Source of the DNA: Actinomycetota bacterium
GTDB taxonomy: Bacteria; Actinomycetota; Humimicrobiia; Humimicrobiales; Humimicrobiaceae
Assembly: GCA_014360385.1 (NCBI GenBank)
Contig: JACIXO010000052.1
Span: 1 to 7,883, forward strand
Direction of reading: 5' to 3'
DNA length: 7,883 nt
Made by a program: the position numbers and the translations under genes. The number at the start of each line of letters is the position of its first letter. The stretch's first letter is position 1. A model generated the notes under the pieces. That model saw only the letters and a list, made by a program, of their open reading frames with translations, was not told the origin of the DNA and made no database searches. Shown one piece after another: positions 1-5,647 of this stretch.

Positions 1-2564
1 TTCGAACATGGTCATGGAGCTTTTATAAAGTTTACCAGTATGCTTTAAGATTTTCCATACTACTCCAGAGCCGGAATATAAGCAGAGGAGACATGATACT
101 TCTTAAAGGGCCGAATAGACCTGAGTGGGTTTGTGTATTTATAGGATGTTTACTAAAAGGAGTCGTGGTAGTACCTCTTGATGTTAAGTCAGATATAGAT
201 TTTGATTTAAGAGTTAGAGATAAGGTTAAACCCAAACTTGCAGTATGGTCTAGAGAGCTTAGTGTAGAAGGCGAAGGTCTGGGCATCCCTATAATATACC
301 TGGAAGACTTAGAAAACCTTCTTCCTCCTTTAGATTCTTTATCTTCTTTATGTTTTTCAGGAGAGAAAGGCCATGGTATCAGTGGTATTAAAGGCGGCGA
401 TGTTAGTTATTCTTCTGGTTATACTAATGTTACTGGTATTGGGTGTGATATTGAGCCTGGCGATCTTGCAGAAATAGTGTTTACTTCTGGAACAACCTCT
501 GTTCCAAAGGGAGTAATGATAACTCACAGGAACATAGAAGCCAACCTTAAAGCTATAAAACCTGTTATGGACAAATGGAAGTTTATGTTTAGACTAATGA
601 GAAATCTTAAGATCCTCTCCCTTGTTCCCTTAAGCCATATGTATGGTCAGCTAATAGGTATTTTTGTTCCTTTGATGATTGGTGGCTCAATAGTGTTTAT
701 AAATGATTTAACTCCCAGAGCAATTTTGAAAGCTATTAAGGAAGAAAAGATATGGATAGTGGGGCTTCTCCCCAAATTTATGGAAATACTAAAAGATTAC
801 ATTGTAAATAAAGTAGTGCCAGACTCTGAGCGTTTTCTAGAAAAGATACAGAAGTTTAAAAACAGAAAATGGTATTACAGATTTTGGGCTTTCCGCGATA
901 TCCATATAAAACTAGGCTGGAGATTTTGTGCTATTATAGTGGGAGGTGCTGCTCTCAGCAGCCAGGCTGATGAATTCTGGAGATGTCTTGCTTATGCTAT
1001 TTTCCAGGGGTATGGACTTACAGAAACTGCTCCTCTAGTAACTCTTGCTGACCCTTCAGAGGCTAAACCTGGTTCTATTGGGAGAGCATTAGCTGGTCAG
1101 GAAGTACGAATTCTGGATAATGAGATCTGGGTAAGAGGCCCCAATGTAAGCCCGGGGTATTTTGGTGATCCATCGAAATCTAAGGAAGTTTTTCAAGATG
1201 GATGGTTTAAGACAGGCGATCTTGCGGAGATAGATGAAAGCGGGAATATTTATTTTAAGGGGAGAAAAGACGATGTCATAATAAGGTCTGATGGTGTCAA
1301 TATATATCCTGAGGATATTGAAAATGTTGTAAAGGCTGAAAGCAGGGAGTCGGTTAAAGATTGCGTGGTTATCGGGTTAAGGGAGAATGGCTACGAGAAG
1401 ATCCATGTTGTACTGCTCCTTGGCGATGAGCCTAAGGAGACTCCAGAAGAGATTATAGAAAAAGCTAATCGAAAGCTGGCTTCTTATCAGCGGATTGATG
1501 GATATACCATATGGCCTGGCGAGGACTTTCCAAGAACTTCAACTTTAAAGGTAAAAAAGGGCGAAATTTTTAAGTTTTTACAGGAGGTGGGTAGAAAACA
1601 AAAGACTGAAATAAGCTTAATGGAACAGAGTGGGTTTCAGGGTGAGCTATTAGAGCTTATAAAATCTTTCCATGGTCTTGAAACCAGGGATATAAAAGAA
1701 GATGCTAAACTTGAAAAAGATTTGGGTCTTGATTCACTCGACTTAATTCAGCTTTCTCTGGCAATTGAGAGTAAATATAATATCGAGGCTGACAATCTTC
1801 CAATAACTAGAGATACTACTATAAAAGAAATAGAGAATCTTATCAAGAACCCTCCTAAGGAATCTTTCAGACTTCCTTTTTATACTTTTCCCTACTGGAA
1901 TACTGTAAACGTTATAAGGACTATTGTTCAATTTATCCTCTATCCTTTCATAAGATGCATCTATCGAGTTAAGGTATATGGAAAGGATAATTTAAAAGAC
2001 ATAACTACACCAGTTGTTTTTGCTTCCAATCATGTGGGGCCATTTGATAGTTTAGCTATTCTCTATGCTTTACCTCTTAGAATTCGCAGGAGACTTACAG
2101 TGCTTATGTCTATAGAGCATCATTTTCAGCATTTCTTTTATCATAAGGGACCACTTGTAAGGCGGGGGATTGAGGCTATCGGGTTTTATCTTCTGGCAAA
2201 TCTTGCTATAGCTATTTGTCCTCTTTCAAGGCATTACGGGTTTAAACAAACTATGAAAAATATTGGGATGCTTCTGGATAAAGGTTGGCATGTTCTGATT
2301 TTTCCTGAGGGTGGCGTGACTCCTGATGGTAGAATGAGGAGATTTGAATCTGGCATTGGTGTGATTGTGAGTGACATGAAGGTTCCAGTAGTTCCTGTGA
2401 GGATAGATGGGCTTTTTGATATTCTTCATAATGGAATACTACCCCTCGGGCATCGCCCCAAATGGCCTCTTGTGAGAGTAAGCTTTGGCAAACCTCTAAA
2501 GATGGATACAGCAGACTATAAAAAGATAGCTGAAACAGTCGAAGAAGCGGTGAGATCTCTTTGA
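1..2564 (+). CDS. Acyl-adenylating enzyme / acyl carrier protein / PlsC acyltransferase fusion, 5' truncated by window edge
   Basis: The frame is open to the window edge (first full codon at 3). The 30 codons before the ATG at 93 read like the normal start of an AMP-binding domain (SFYKVYQYALRFS, then GDMILLKGPNRPEWV), so that ATG is internal and the true start is upstream. Numbering from it, residues 1-500 are the adenylation domain: P-loop FTSGTTSVPKG (130-140), GYGLTETAP (306-314), GDLAEID (375-381), hinge GRKDDVIIRSDG (390-401) and probable catalytic Lys486 in PRTSTLKVKK. Residues about 511-587 are an acyl carrier domain, with the phosphopantetheine serine in LGLDSLD (Ser548). Residues about 600-823 are a PlsC-type acyltransferase: NHVGPFD (HX4D, His647/Asp652), GPLVRRGIEAIG (686-697), FPEGG (737-741) and VPVVPV (764-769). 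Inferred role: activate a fatty acid, load it on the fused carrier and transfer it to a (lyso)glycerophospholipid at the membrane. E. coli Aas has the acyltransferase first and no carrier domain. The exact acceptor is unknown. Confidence 0.93.
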   Translation, partial: RTWSWSFYKVYQYALRFSILLQSRNISRGDMILLKGPNRPEWVCVFIGCLLKGVVVVPLDVKSDIDFDLRVRDKVKPKLAVWSRELSVEGEGLGIPIIYLEDLENLLPPLDSLSSLCFSGEKGHGISGIKGGDVSYSSGYTNVTGIGCDIEPGDLAEIVFTSGTTSVPKGVMITHRNIEANLKAIKPVMDKWKFMFRLMRNLKILSLVPLSHMYGQLIGIFVPLMIGGSIVFINDLTPRAILKAIKEEKIWIVGLLPKFMEILKDYIVNKVVPDSERFLEKIQKFKNRKWYYRFWAFRDIHIKLGWRFCAIIVGGAALSSQADEFWRCLAYAIFQGYGLTETAPLVTLADPSEAKPGSIGRALAGQEVRILDNEIWVRGPNVSPGYFGDPSKSKEVFQDGWFKTGDLAEIDESGNIYFKGRKDDVIIRSDGVNIYPEDIENVVKAESRESVKDCVVIGLRENGYEKIHVVLLLGDEPKETPEEIIEKANRKLASYQRIDGYTIWPGEDFPRTSTLKVKKGEIFKFLQEVGRKQKTEISLMEQSGFQGELLELIKSFHGLETRDIKEDAKLEKDLGLDSLDLIQLSLAIESKYNIEADNLPITRDTTIKEIENLIKNPPKESFRLPFYTFPYWNTVNVIRTIVQFILYPFIRCIYRVKVYGKDNLKDITTPVVFASNHVGPFDSLAILYALPLRIRRRLTVLMSIEHHFQHFFYHKGPLVRRGIEAIGFYLLANLAIAICPLSRHYGFKQTMKNIGMLLDKGWHVLIFPEGGVTPDGRMRRFESGIGVIVSDMKVPVVPVRIDGLFDILHNGILPLGHRPKWPLVRVSFGKPLKMDTADYKKIAETVEEAVRSL

Positions 2565-2605
2565 GACTCGAAAGAGAAAAGACTTTCTTGTCTTGTTGTC
2601 TTTGA

Positions 2606-2621
2606 TAACTTAGATAAGTTA
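2606..2621. repeat. 7-2-7 inverted repeat after the lipid enzyme gene
   Basis: TAACTTA, GA, TAAGTTA is a perfect 7-base inverted repeat with a two-base centre. It lies 42 bases after the stop of the acyltransferase fusion. It has few G/C pairs and no following T-run, so it is a poor intrinsic terminator. It could instead be a protein-binding palindrome. A wider pairing, GTCTTTG (2598-2604) with CAAAGAC (2641-2647), would enclose it in RNA. Confidence 0.4.
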
Positions 2622-2645
2622 ACGACAAAGGTGTTAGCGACAAAG
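2618..2645. repeat. Two 13-base direct repeats, GTTA(A/G)CGACAAAG
   Basis: GTTAACGACAAAG at 2618-2630 and GTTAGCGACAAAG at 2633-2645 differ at one base and have a 15-base period. The first copy overlaps the right arm of the 7-2-7 palindrome. Their role is not known. They lie between the lipid enzyme gene and the perR promoter and could be a regulator site or a remnant of local duplication. Confidence 0.45.
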
Positions 2646-2683
2646 ACTCATATATTTCCCACATAGTTTATTAAAAGTAGTTA

Positions 2684-2712
2684 TTGACTATCTCATTTTT
2701 ATTGAGTATTAT
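2684..2712 (+). promoter_or_regulatory. Sigma-A-type promoter for the perR-like gene
   Basis: TTGACT (2684-2689, 5/6 to consensus) is followed after exactly 17 bases by TATTAT (2707-2712, 5/6 to consensus). Transcription would begin near 2719-2720, leaving a leader of about 60 bases before the GTG at 2780. The -10 box and the predicted start lie inside the inverted repeats at 2709-2737, which fits a repressor-controlled promoter. A TATAAA at 2754-2759 is an alternative -10 but has no matching -35. Confidence 0.65.
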
Positions 2713-2737
2713 TAGTAACAGTTACTATTACTAATAA
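2709..2737. promoter_or_regulatory. Nested inverted-repeat operator, probable autoregulatory PerR/Fur-family site
   Basis: Two symmetric elements overlap. TAGTAAC, A, GTTACTA (2713-2727) is a perfect 7-1-7 palindrome, the geometry of Fur and PerR boxes. The arms TTATTAGTAA (2709-2718) and TTACTAATAA (2728-2737) are a perfect 10-base inverted repeat around nine bases. Each 7-base half matches the B. subtilis PerR box half TTATAAT at only 4 of 7 positions, so the family is inferred from geometry, from position over the -10 and start site, and from the adjacent PerR-like gene. Binding would block RNA polymerase. Confidence 0.6.
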
Positions 2738-2779
2738 AATTTTCCTATATTTTTATAAATAAGACTAGGATATTGAGTA

Positions 2780-3202
2780 GTGAATAGAAAACCACGATTT
2801 ACCAAACAACGTAAGCTTATACTTGACGAACTTAAAAAGGTTAAAACTCACCCAACAGCCCAGGAGTTGTATGATTCTATCAGGAAGGTTTTGCCAAACA
2901 TAAGTCTTGGAACTGTTTACCGAAATCTCGAGCTTTTGTGCCAGCAAGGTATGGCTAAGAGAGTTGAGTTCCCTGAGGCTCAGAGAAGATATGATGGGGA
3001 TGTAAGCAGGCATTATCATATACAATGTGTAGGGTGTGGAAAGGTTGATGATATCTATGTGAATGAAACCAGAGCCATTAGAGAGGATGAACTAATTAGA
3101 TTTTTAGGTATAAAGACTAATTATGATGTACATGGTCAAAAAATTGATTTTTTCGGACTGTGCCCTGAGTGTAAGTCTAGAAAAAATCAAGAAAAATTGT
3201 AA
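2780..3202 (+). CDS. perR: PerR-like peroxide-sensing Fur-family repressor
   Basis: This 140-residue protein has the usual Fur-family length and layout: an N-terminal winged-helix DNA-binding domain (about 1-75, with LGTVYRNLELLCQQG) and a C-terminal metal-binding dimer domain. The regulatory Fe/Mn ligands of B. subtilis PerR (H37, D85, H91, H93, D104) match His24, Asp72, His78, His80 and Asp91. The Asp at the last position, rather than the Glu usual in Fur, favours PerR. The structural zinc cysteines are Cys83/Cys86 and Cys128/Cys131. In PerR, peroxide oxidises the metal-site histidines and the protein leaves DNA. The GTG start is well supported: an in-frame TGA ends just two codons upstream (2774-2776) and the next in-frame Met is residue 58. 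The ribosome site is weak (AGGA 2767-2770). It sits behind a promoter and palindrome that suggest autoregulation and shares a likely transcript with the desulfoferrodoxin gene. Confidence 0.92.
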   Translation: MNRKPRFTKQRKLILDELKKVKTHPTAQELYDSIRKVLPNISLGTVYRNLELLCQQGMAKRVEFPEAQRRYDGDVSRHYHIQCVGCGKVDDIYVNETRAIREDELIRFLGIKTNYDVHGQKIDFFGLCPECKSRKNQEKL

Positions 3203-3224
3203 CCCTACGAGGAAAGGAAAAAGG

Positions 3225-3605
3225 ATGACTAAAAAACTACAAATTTACAAGTGTGAAGTATGTGGAAACATAGTAGAAGTAGTTCACGAGGGTATAGGTG
3301 AACTTGTTTGTTGTAATGAACCTATGACACTCATGGAAGAGAACACCGTTGATGCCTCAAAAGAGAAACACGTTCCGGTAATTGAAAAAACTAAAAGTGG
3401 AGTTAAAGTTAAAGTTGGAAGTGTACCTCACCCGATGGAAGAAAAGCATTATATTGAGTGGGTGGAAGTAGTCTCTGGCGAAAAAGCGTATAGGAAGTTT
3501 CTAAAACCAGGAGAATCACCGGAGGCTGAATTTTGTATTGATTCAAACGATGTTGTGGCAAGGGAGTATTGTAACATTCATGGTCTCTGGAAGGCACAAA
3601 ACTAA
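3225..3605 (+). CDS. dfx: Desulfoferrodoxin (two-iron superoxide reductase)
   Basis: This 126-residue protein reduces superoxide to hydrogen peroxide in the cytoplasm without making oxygen, and is characteristic of anaerobes. The N-terminal desulforedoxin domain has the four-cysteine Fe site (Cys10, Cys13, Cys29, Cys30). The C-terminal catalytic site has all ligands at the positions known from Desulfovibrio: His49, His69, His75, Cys116 and His119, with the EKH motif (Glu47, Lys48) that supplies the catalytic lysine. The open frame runs back to 3123, but the ATG at 3225 is chosen because it gives the exact family N-terminus (MTKKLQIYKCEVCG) and is preceded by GAGG/AAAGG at 3209-3217; the upstream part overlaps perR. 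Only 22 bases separate it from perR, so the two are probably co-transcribed and peroxide-regulated. Electrons normally come from rubredoxin, which is not encoded here. Confidence 0.97.
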   Translation: MTKKLQIYKCEVCGNIVEVVHEGIGELVCCNEPMTLMEENTVDASKEKHVPVIEKTKSGVKVKVGSVPHPMEEKHYIEWVEVVSGEKAYRKFLKPGESPEAEFCIDSNDVVAREYCNIHGLWKAQN

Positions 3606-3624
3606 GCTTGTTCCAATCATGATT

Positions 3625-3655
3625 ATCTTAAAATTATCTTAATCTTAAAATTATC
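3625..3655. repeat. Two identical 14-base direct repeats, ATCTTAAAATTATC
   Basis: Copies at 3625-3638 and 3642-3655 are identical and lie 17 bases apart start to start, so they fall on roughly the same DNA face within two helical turns. Each contains a TAAAAT -10-like string and an ATTATC half resembling a Fur-box half site. They may bind a regulator of ferritin; this is inference. Confidence 0.5.
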
Positions 3656-3656
3656 G

Positions 3657-3686
3657 TAACAGGCAAAATTCTTAACAGGTAAAATT
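3657..3686. repeat. Two 14-base direct repeats, TAACAGG(C/T)AAAATT
   Basis: Copies at 3657-3670 and 3673-3686 differ at one base and have a 16-base period. They follow directly after the 14-base repeat pair, giving four evenly spaced repeat units in about 62 bases. Function unknown; a tandem operator is possible. Confidence 0.5.
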
Positions 3687-3723
3687 GGAACCAAACGATG
3701 GATTTTTAGATTTTTATGATGAT

Positions 3724-3750
3724 TTTAATTAAGGATTTAATTAAGGAGGT
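3724..3750 (+). repeat. Duplicated ribosome-binding segment before ferritin
   Basis: TTTAATTAAGGA occurs twice head to tail (3724-3735 and 3736-3747), and the second copy runs into the strong site AAGGAGGT (3743-3750), seven bases before the ferritin ATG. The first copy carries a second AAGGA. This looks like a recent 12-base tandem duplication; only the second site is well placed for translation. Confidence 0.6.
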
Positions 3751-3757
3751 TTAAATT

Positions 3758-4288
3758 ATGTTAGGAGAAAAACTACAGGATGCTTTAAATAAACAGCTAA
3801 ATGCTGAGCTGTATTCTTCTTACTTATACCTATCTATGTGTGCTTATTTCCAGTCAATTAACCTTAAGGGTTTTGCAAACTGGATGTATGTACAAGCTCA
3901 GGAGGAGCTTTTCCACGCAACCAAATTCTTCAATTATATAAATGACAGAGGTGGAAGAGTTATTCTGTACAAGGTAGAAGGACCACCGACTGAGTGGAAA
4001 TCACCGCAAGATGTGTTTAAGTATACATACGAGCATGAACAGAAAGTGACAGGCCTGATTAATGATCTAGTAAATCTCTCCAAAGCTGAAAGTGATCACG
4101 CTACAAACATTTTTCTCCAGTGGTTTGTAACTGAGCAGATTGAGGAAGAAACTTCTGCTAATGATATACTGCAGAAGCTTAAAATGATAGGTGAAGGTGG
4201 CCCAGGTCTTTTTATGATTGATCAGGAGCTGGCTAAAAGAGTGTTCACCATGCCTGCTTCAGGAGAAGGTAGCCAGGATAAGGGCTAA
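3758..4288 (+). CDS. ftn: Non-haem bacterial ferritin (FtnA type)
   Basis: This 176-residue four-helix-bundle protein has normal ferritin length. It would assemble into a 24-subunit cage that oxidises Fe(II) and stores it as a ferric mineral. The ferroxidase ligands are all present: Glu17, Glu50, His53, Glu94, Gln127 and Glu130, with Glu49, Glu126 and Glu129 available for the third iron site of bacterial ferritins. The haem-ligand methionine of bacterioferritin is replaced by Phe52 (EELFH), so this is ferritin, not Bfr. The ATG follows AAGGAGGT by seven bases, one of the best ribosome sites in the window, suggesting high expression. It lies between desulfoferrodoxin and the flavodiiron protein. 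Keeping iron away from peroxide made by superoxide reductase is its likely job here. Regulation may come through the repeat-rich leader. Confidence 0.96.
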   Translation: MLGEKLQDALNKQLNAELYSSYLYLSMCAYFQSINLKGFANWMYVQAQEELFHATKFFNYINDRGGRVILYKVEGPPTEWKSPQDVFKYTYEHEQKVTGLINDLVNLSKAESDHATNIFLQWFVTEQIEEETSANDILQKLKMIGEGGPGLFMIDQELAKRVFTMPASGEGSQDKG

Positions 4289-4332
4289 TAGCTAACATTT
4301 TAACAGTGATTCTATGTGGGAGGTAAGTTCAA

Positions 4333-5529
4333 ATGGCTATAGAGAAAATTAAGGAAAATATATATTATGTGGGTGCGCAAGACTTTGAGAGAAGGATCTT
4401 TGATGAACTCATTCCGCTGCCTGATGGCACAAGTTATAATTCCTATTTGGTTAAAGGGAGCGAAAAAATAGCACTGATTGACACTGTAGACCCTACTAAA
4501 AGGGATGTTCTAATAAATAATCTAAAAGAGCTAAATATTGAAAGACTTGATTACATTATTCCTAACCATGCTGAGCAAGACCACTCAGGTTGTATCCCTG
4601 ATATTCTTGAACTTTACCCTGAGTCCAGAGTTGTAACTAACAGTAAATGTAAAACCATGCTTATGGATTTACTACTAATTCCTGATGAGAAATTTATCAC
4701 AGTAGATGAAAAAAAGCCTATTTCACTTGGTGGTAAAACACTCGAGTTTATCATGGCTCCATGGGTTCATTGGCCTGAGACTATGTTTACCTATTTAAGA
4801 GAAGATAATATCTTATTTACTTGTGATTTTCTTGGGGCTCATTATGCTAGTGACACACTCTGGGTTGAAAACGGGAAAGAGAGCAGCAGGATTTATAATG
4901 CTGCTAAGCGATATTATGCTGAAATAATGATGCCTTTTAGAACAAATGTAAAAAAGAATCTGGAAAAAGTAGGAGAGTTAAATCCTTCCTTAATAGCAGC
5001 AAGCCATGGTCCTATTTATAGGAATAAAAGGTTTATAGTCGAGGCCTACAAGGATTGGAGTTCAGACGAGGTTAAAAATGAAGTTATAGTCGCTTATGTT
5101 TCTATGCATGGGAGTACTAAGAGAATTGTGGATTATTTCGTAGAGAGCCTGACCAGGAAGGGAATTTCAGTAAAACTGTTTAATTTAACAAATGTGGATG
5201 TAGGTGAGCTTTCCATGACATTAGTGGATGCAGCTACCATTGTGATAGGAACACCCACTGTATTAGCAGGAGCTCATCCGAGTGCTTTATATGCTACCTA
5301 TTTAGTCAGAGTTTTAAAGCCAAAAACCAGGTTTGTTTCTATTATTGGCTCATACGGGTGGGGCGGAAGAACAGTAGAACAATTAGGGGATTTGCTTTCC
5401 AACCTTAAACTGGAGGTAATTGAGCCTGTTATTATAAAAGGCTATCCCAGGGAAAAAGATTTTGAACTACTGGATGATTTAGCAGATAGAGTAGTAGCAA
5501 AACACAGTGAAATAGGAATATTGATCTAA
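4333..5529 (+). CDS. fprA: Flavodiiron protein (class A, O2/NO reductase)
   Basis: This 398-residue protein has the standard two-domain layout. Residues 1 to about 245 form a metallo-beta-lactamase-like diiron domain, with His79-x-Glu81-x-Asp83-His84 (NHAEQDHSG), His146 (APWVHWPE), Asp165 (TCDFLGAH) and His225 (ASHGPIY). Residues about 250-398 form a flavodoxin domain whose FMN phosphate loop is SMHGSTKRI (257-265), with GTPT and GSYGWGG contacts further on. It reduces O2 to water, and in some members NO to N2O, with electrons from rubredoxin. There is no fused rubredoxin or flavin reductase domain, hence class A. The ATG at 4333 follows GGGAGGT (4318-4324) by eight bases. Only 44 bases separate it from ferritin, with no visible promoter or terminator, so the two are probably one transcript. 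Preference for O2 or NO cannot be told from sequence. Confidence 0.97.
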   Translation: MAIEKIKENIYYVGAQDFERRIFDELIPLPDGTSYNSYLVKGSEKIALIDTVDPTKRDVLINNLKELNIERLDYIIPNHAEQDHSGCIPDILELYPESRVVTNSKCKTMLMDLLLIPDEKFITVDEKKPISLGGKTLEFIMAPWVHWPETMFTYLREDNILFTCDFLGAHYASDTLWVENGKESSRIYNAAKRYYAEIMMPFRTNVKKNLEKVGELNPSLIAASHGPIYRNKRFIVEAYKDWSSDEVKNEVIVAYVSMHGSTKRIVDYFVESLTRKGISVKLFNLTNVDVGELSMTLVDAATIVIGTPTVLAGAHPSALYATYLVRVLKPKTRFVSIIGSYGWGGRTVEQLGDLLSNLKLEVIEPVIIKGYPREKDFELLDDLADRVVAKHSEIGILI

Positions 5530-5549
5530 TTTGTAGTTAATACAGGGTA

Positions 5550-5578
5550 TTGCTTATGCAAGTTATGGCTTATATAAG
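5550..5578 (+). promoter_or_regulatory. Weak candidate promoter in the gap after fprA
   Basis: TTGCTT (5550-5555, 3/6 to the -35 consensus) is followed after 17 bases by TATAAG (5573-5578, 5/6 to the -10 consensus). This could start a separate transcript for the DUF2400 gene. The weak -35 makes it tentative, and the 118-base gap shows no terminator. Confidence 0.25.
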
Positions 5579-5647
5579 ATATCCCAGCGTTAGTTGTAGG
5601 TAGTATTAAGGAAATAAAGCCTGTTATGGATGATATGAGTCAAGGCT

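Larger units (their letters stand above)
3606..3757 (+). promoter_or_regulatory. Repeat-rich A+T leader upstream of ferritin
   Basis: This 152-base gap has three sets of short direct repeats, listed separately, and no G/C-rich hairpin, so no terminator for desulfoferrodoxin is visible. Several -10-like TAAAAT strings occur (3629-3634, 3646-3651, 3680-3685), but none has a good -35 at the right spacing, so I do not assign a promoter. Ferritin may be read through from perR-dfx or from a regulated promoter here. Confidence 0.4.

Noticed and set aside
32..286. Minus-strand open frame near the window start
   Set aside because: It is antisense to the conserved adenylation domain and has low-complexity Ser/Thr/Leu content with no recognisable motif.
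2579..2594. Hairpin AAGAC-TTTCTT-GTCTT as terminator of the lipid enzyme gene
   Set aside because: The stem has only five pairs and is not followed by a T-run, so it is too weak to call.
2251..2664. 137-codon open frame on the minus strand
   Set aside because: It lies largely antisense to the conserved PlsC domain, has no family motif, is rich in Ser/Leu/Gln as expected from antisense reading, and has no good ribosome site.
3123..3224. Upstream extension of the desulfoferrodoxin frame
   Set aside because: It overlaps the end of the perR-like gene, and the ATG at 3225 gives the exact family N-terminus with a well-placed ribosome site.
3617..3655. Possible terminator after desulfoferrodoxin
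   Set aside because: ATCATGAT is a short A+T palindrome with no G/C stem and no T-run; the surrounding repeats are direct, not inverted.
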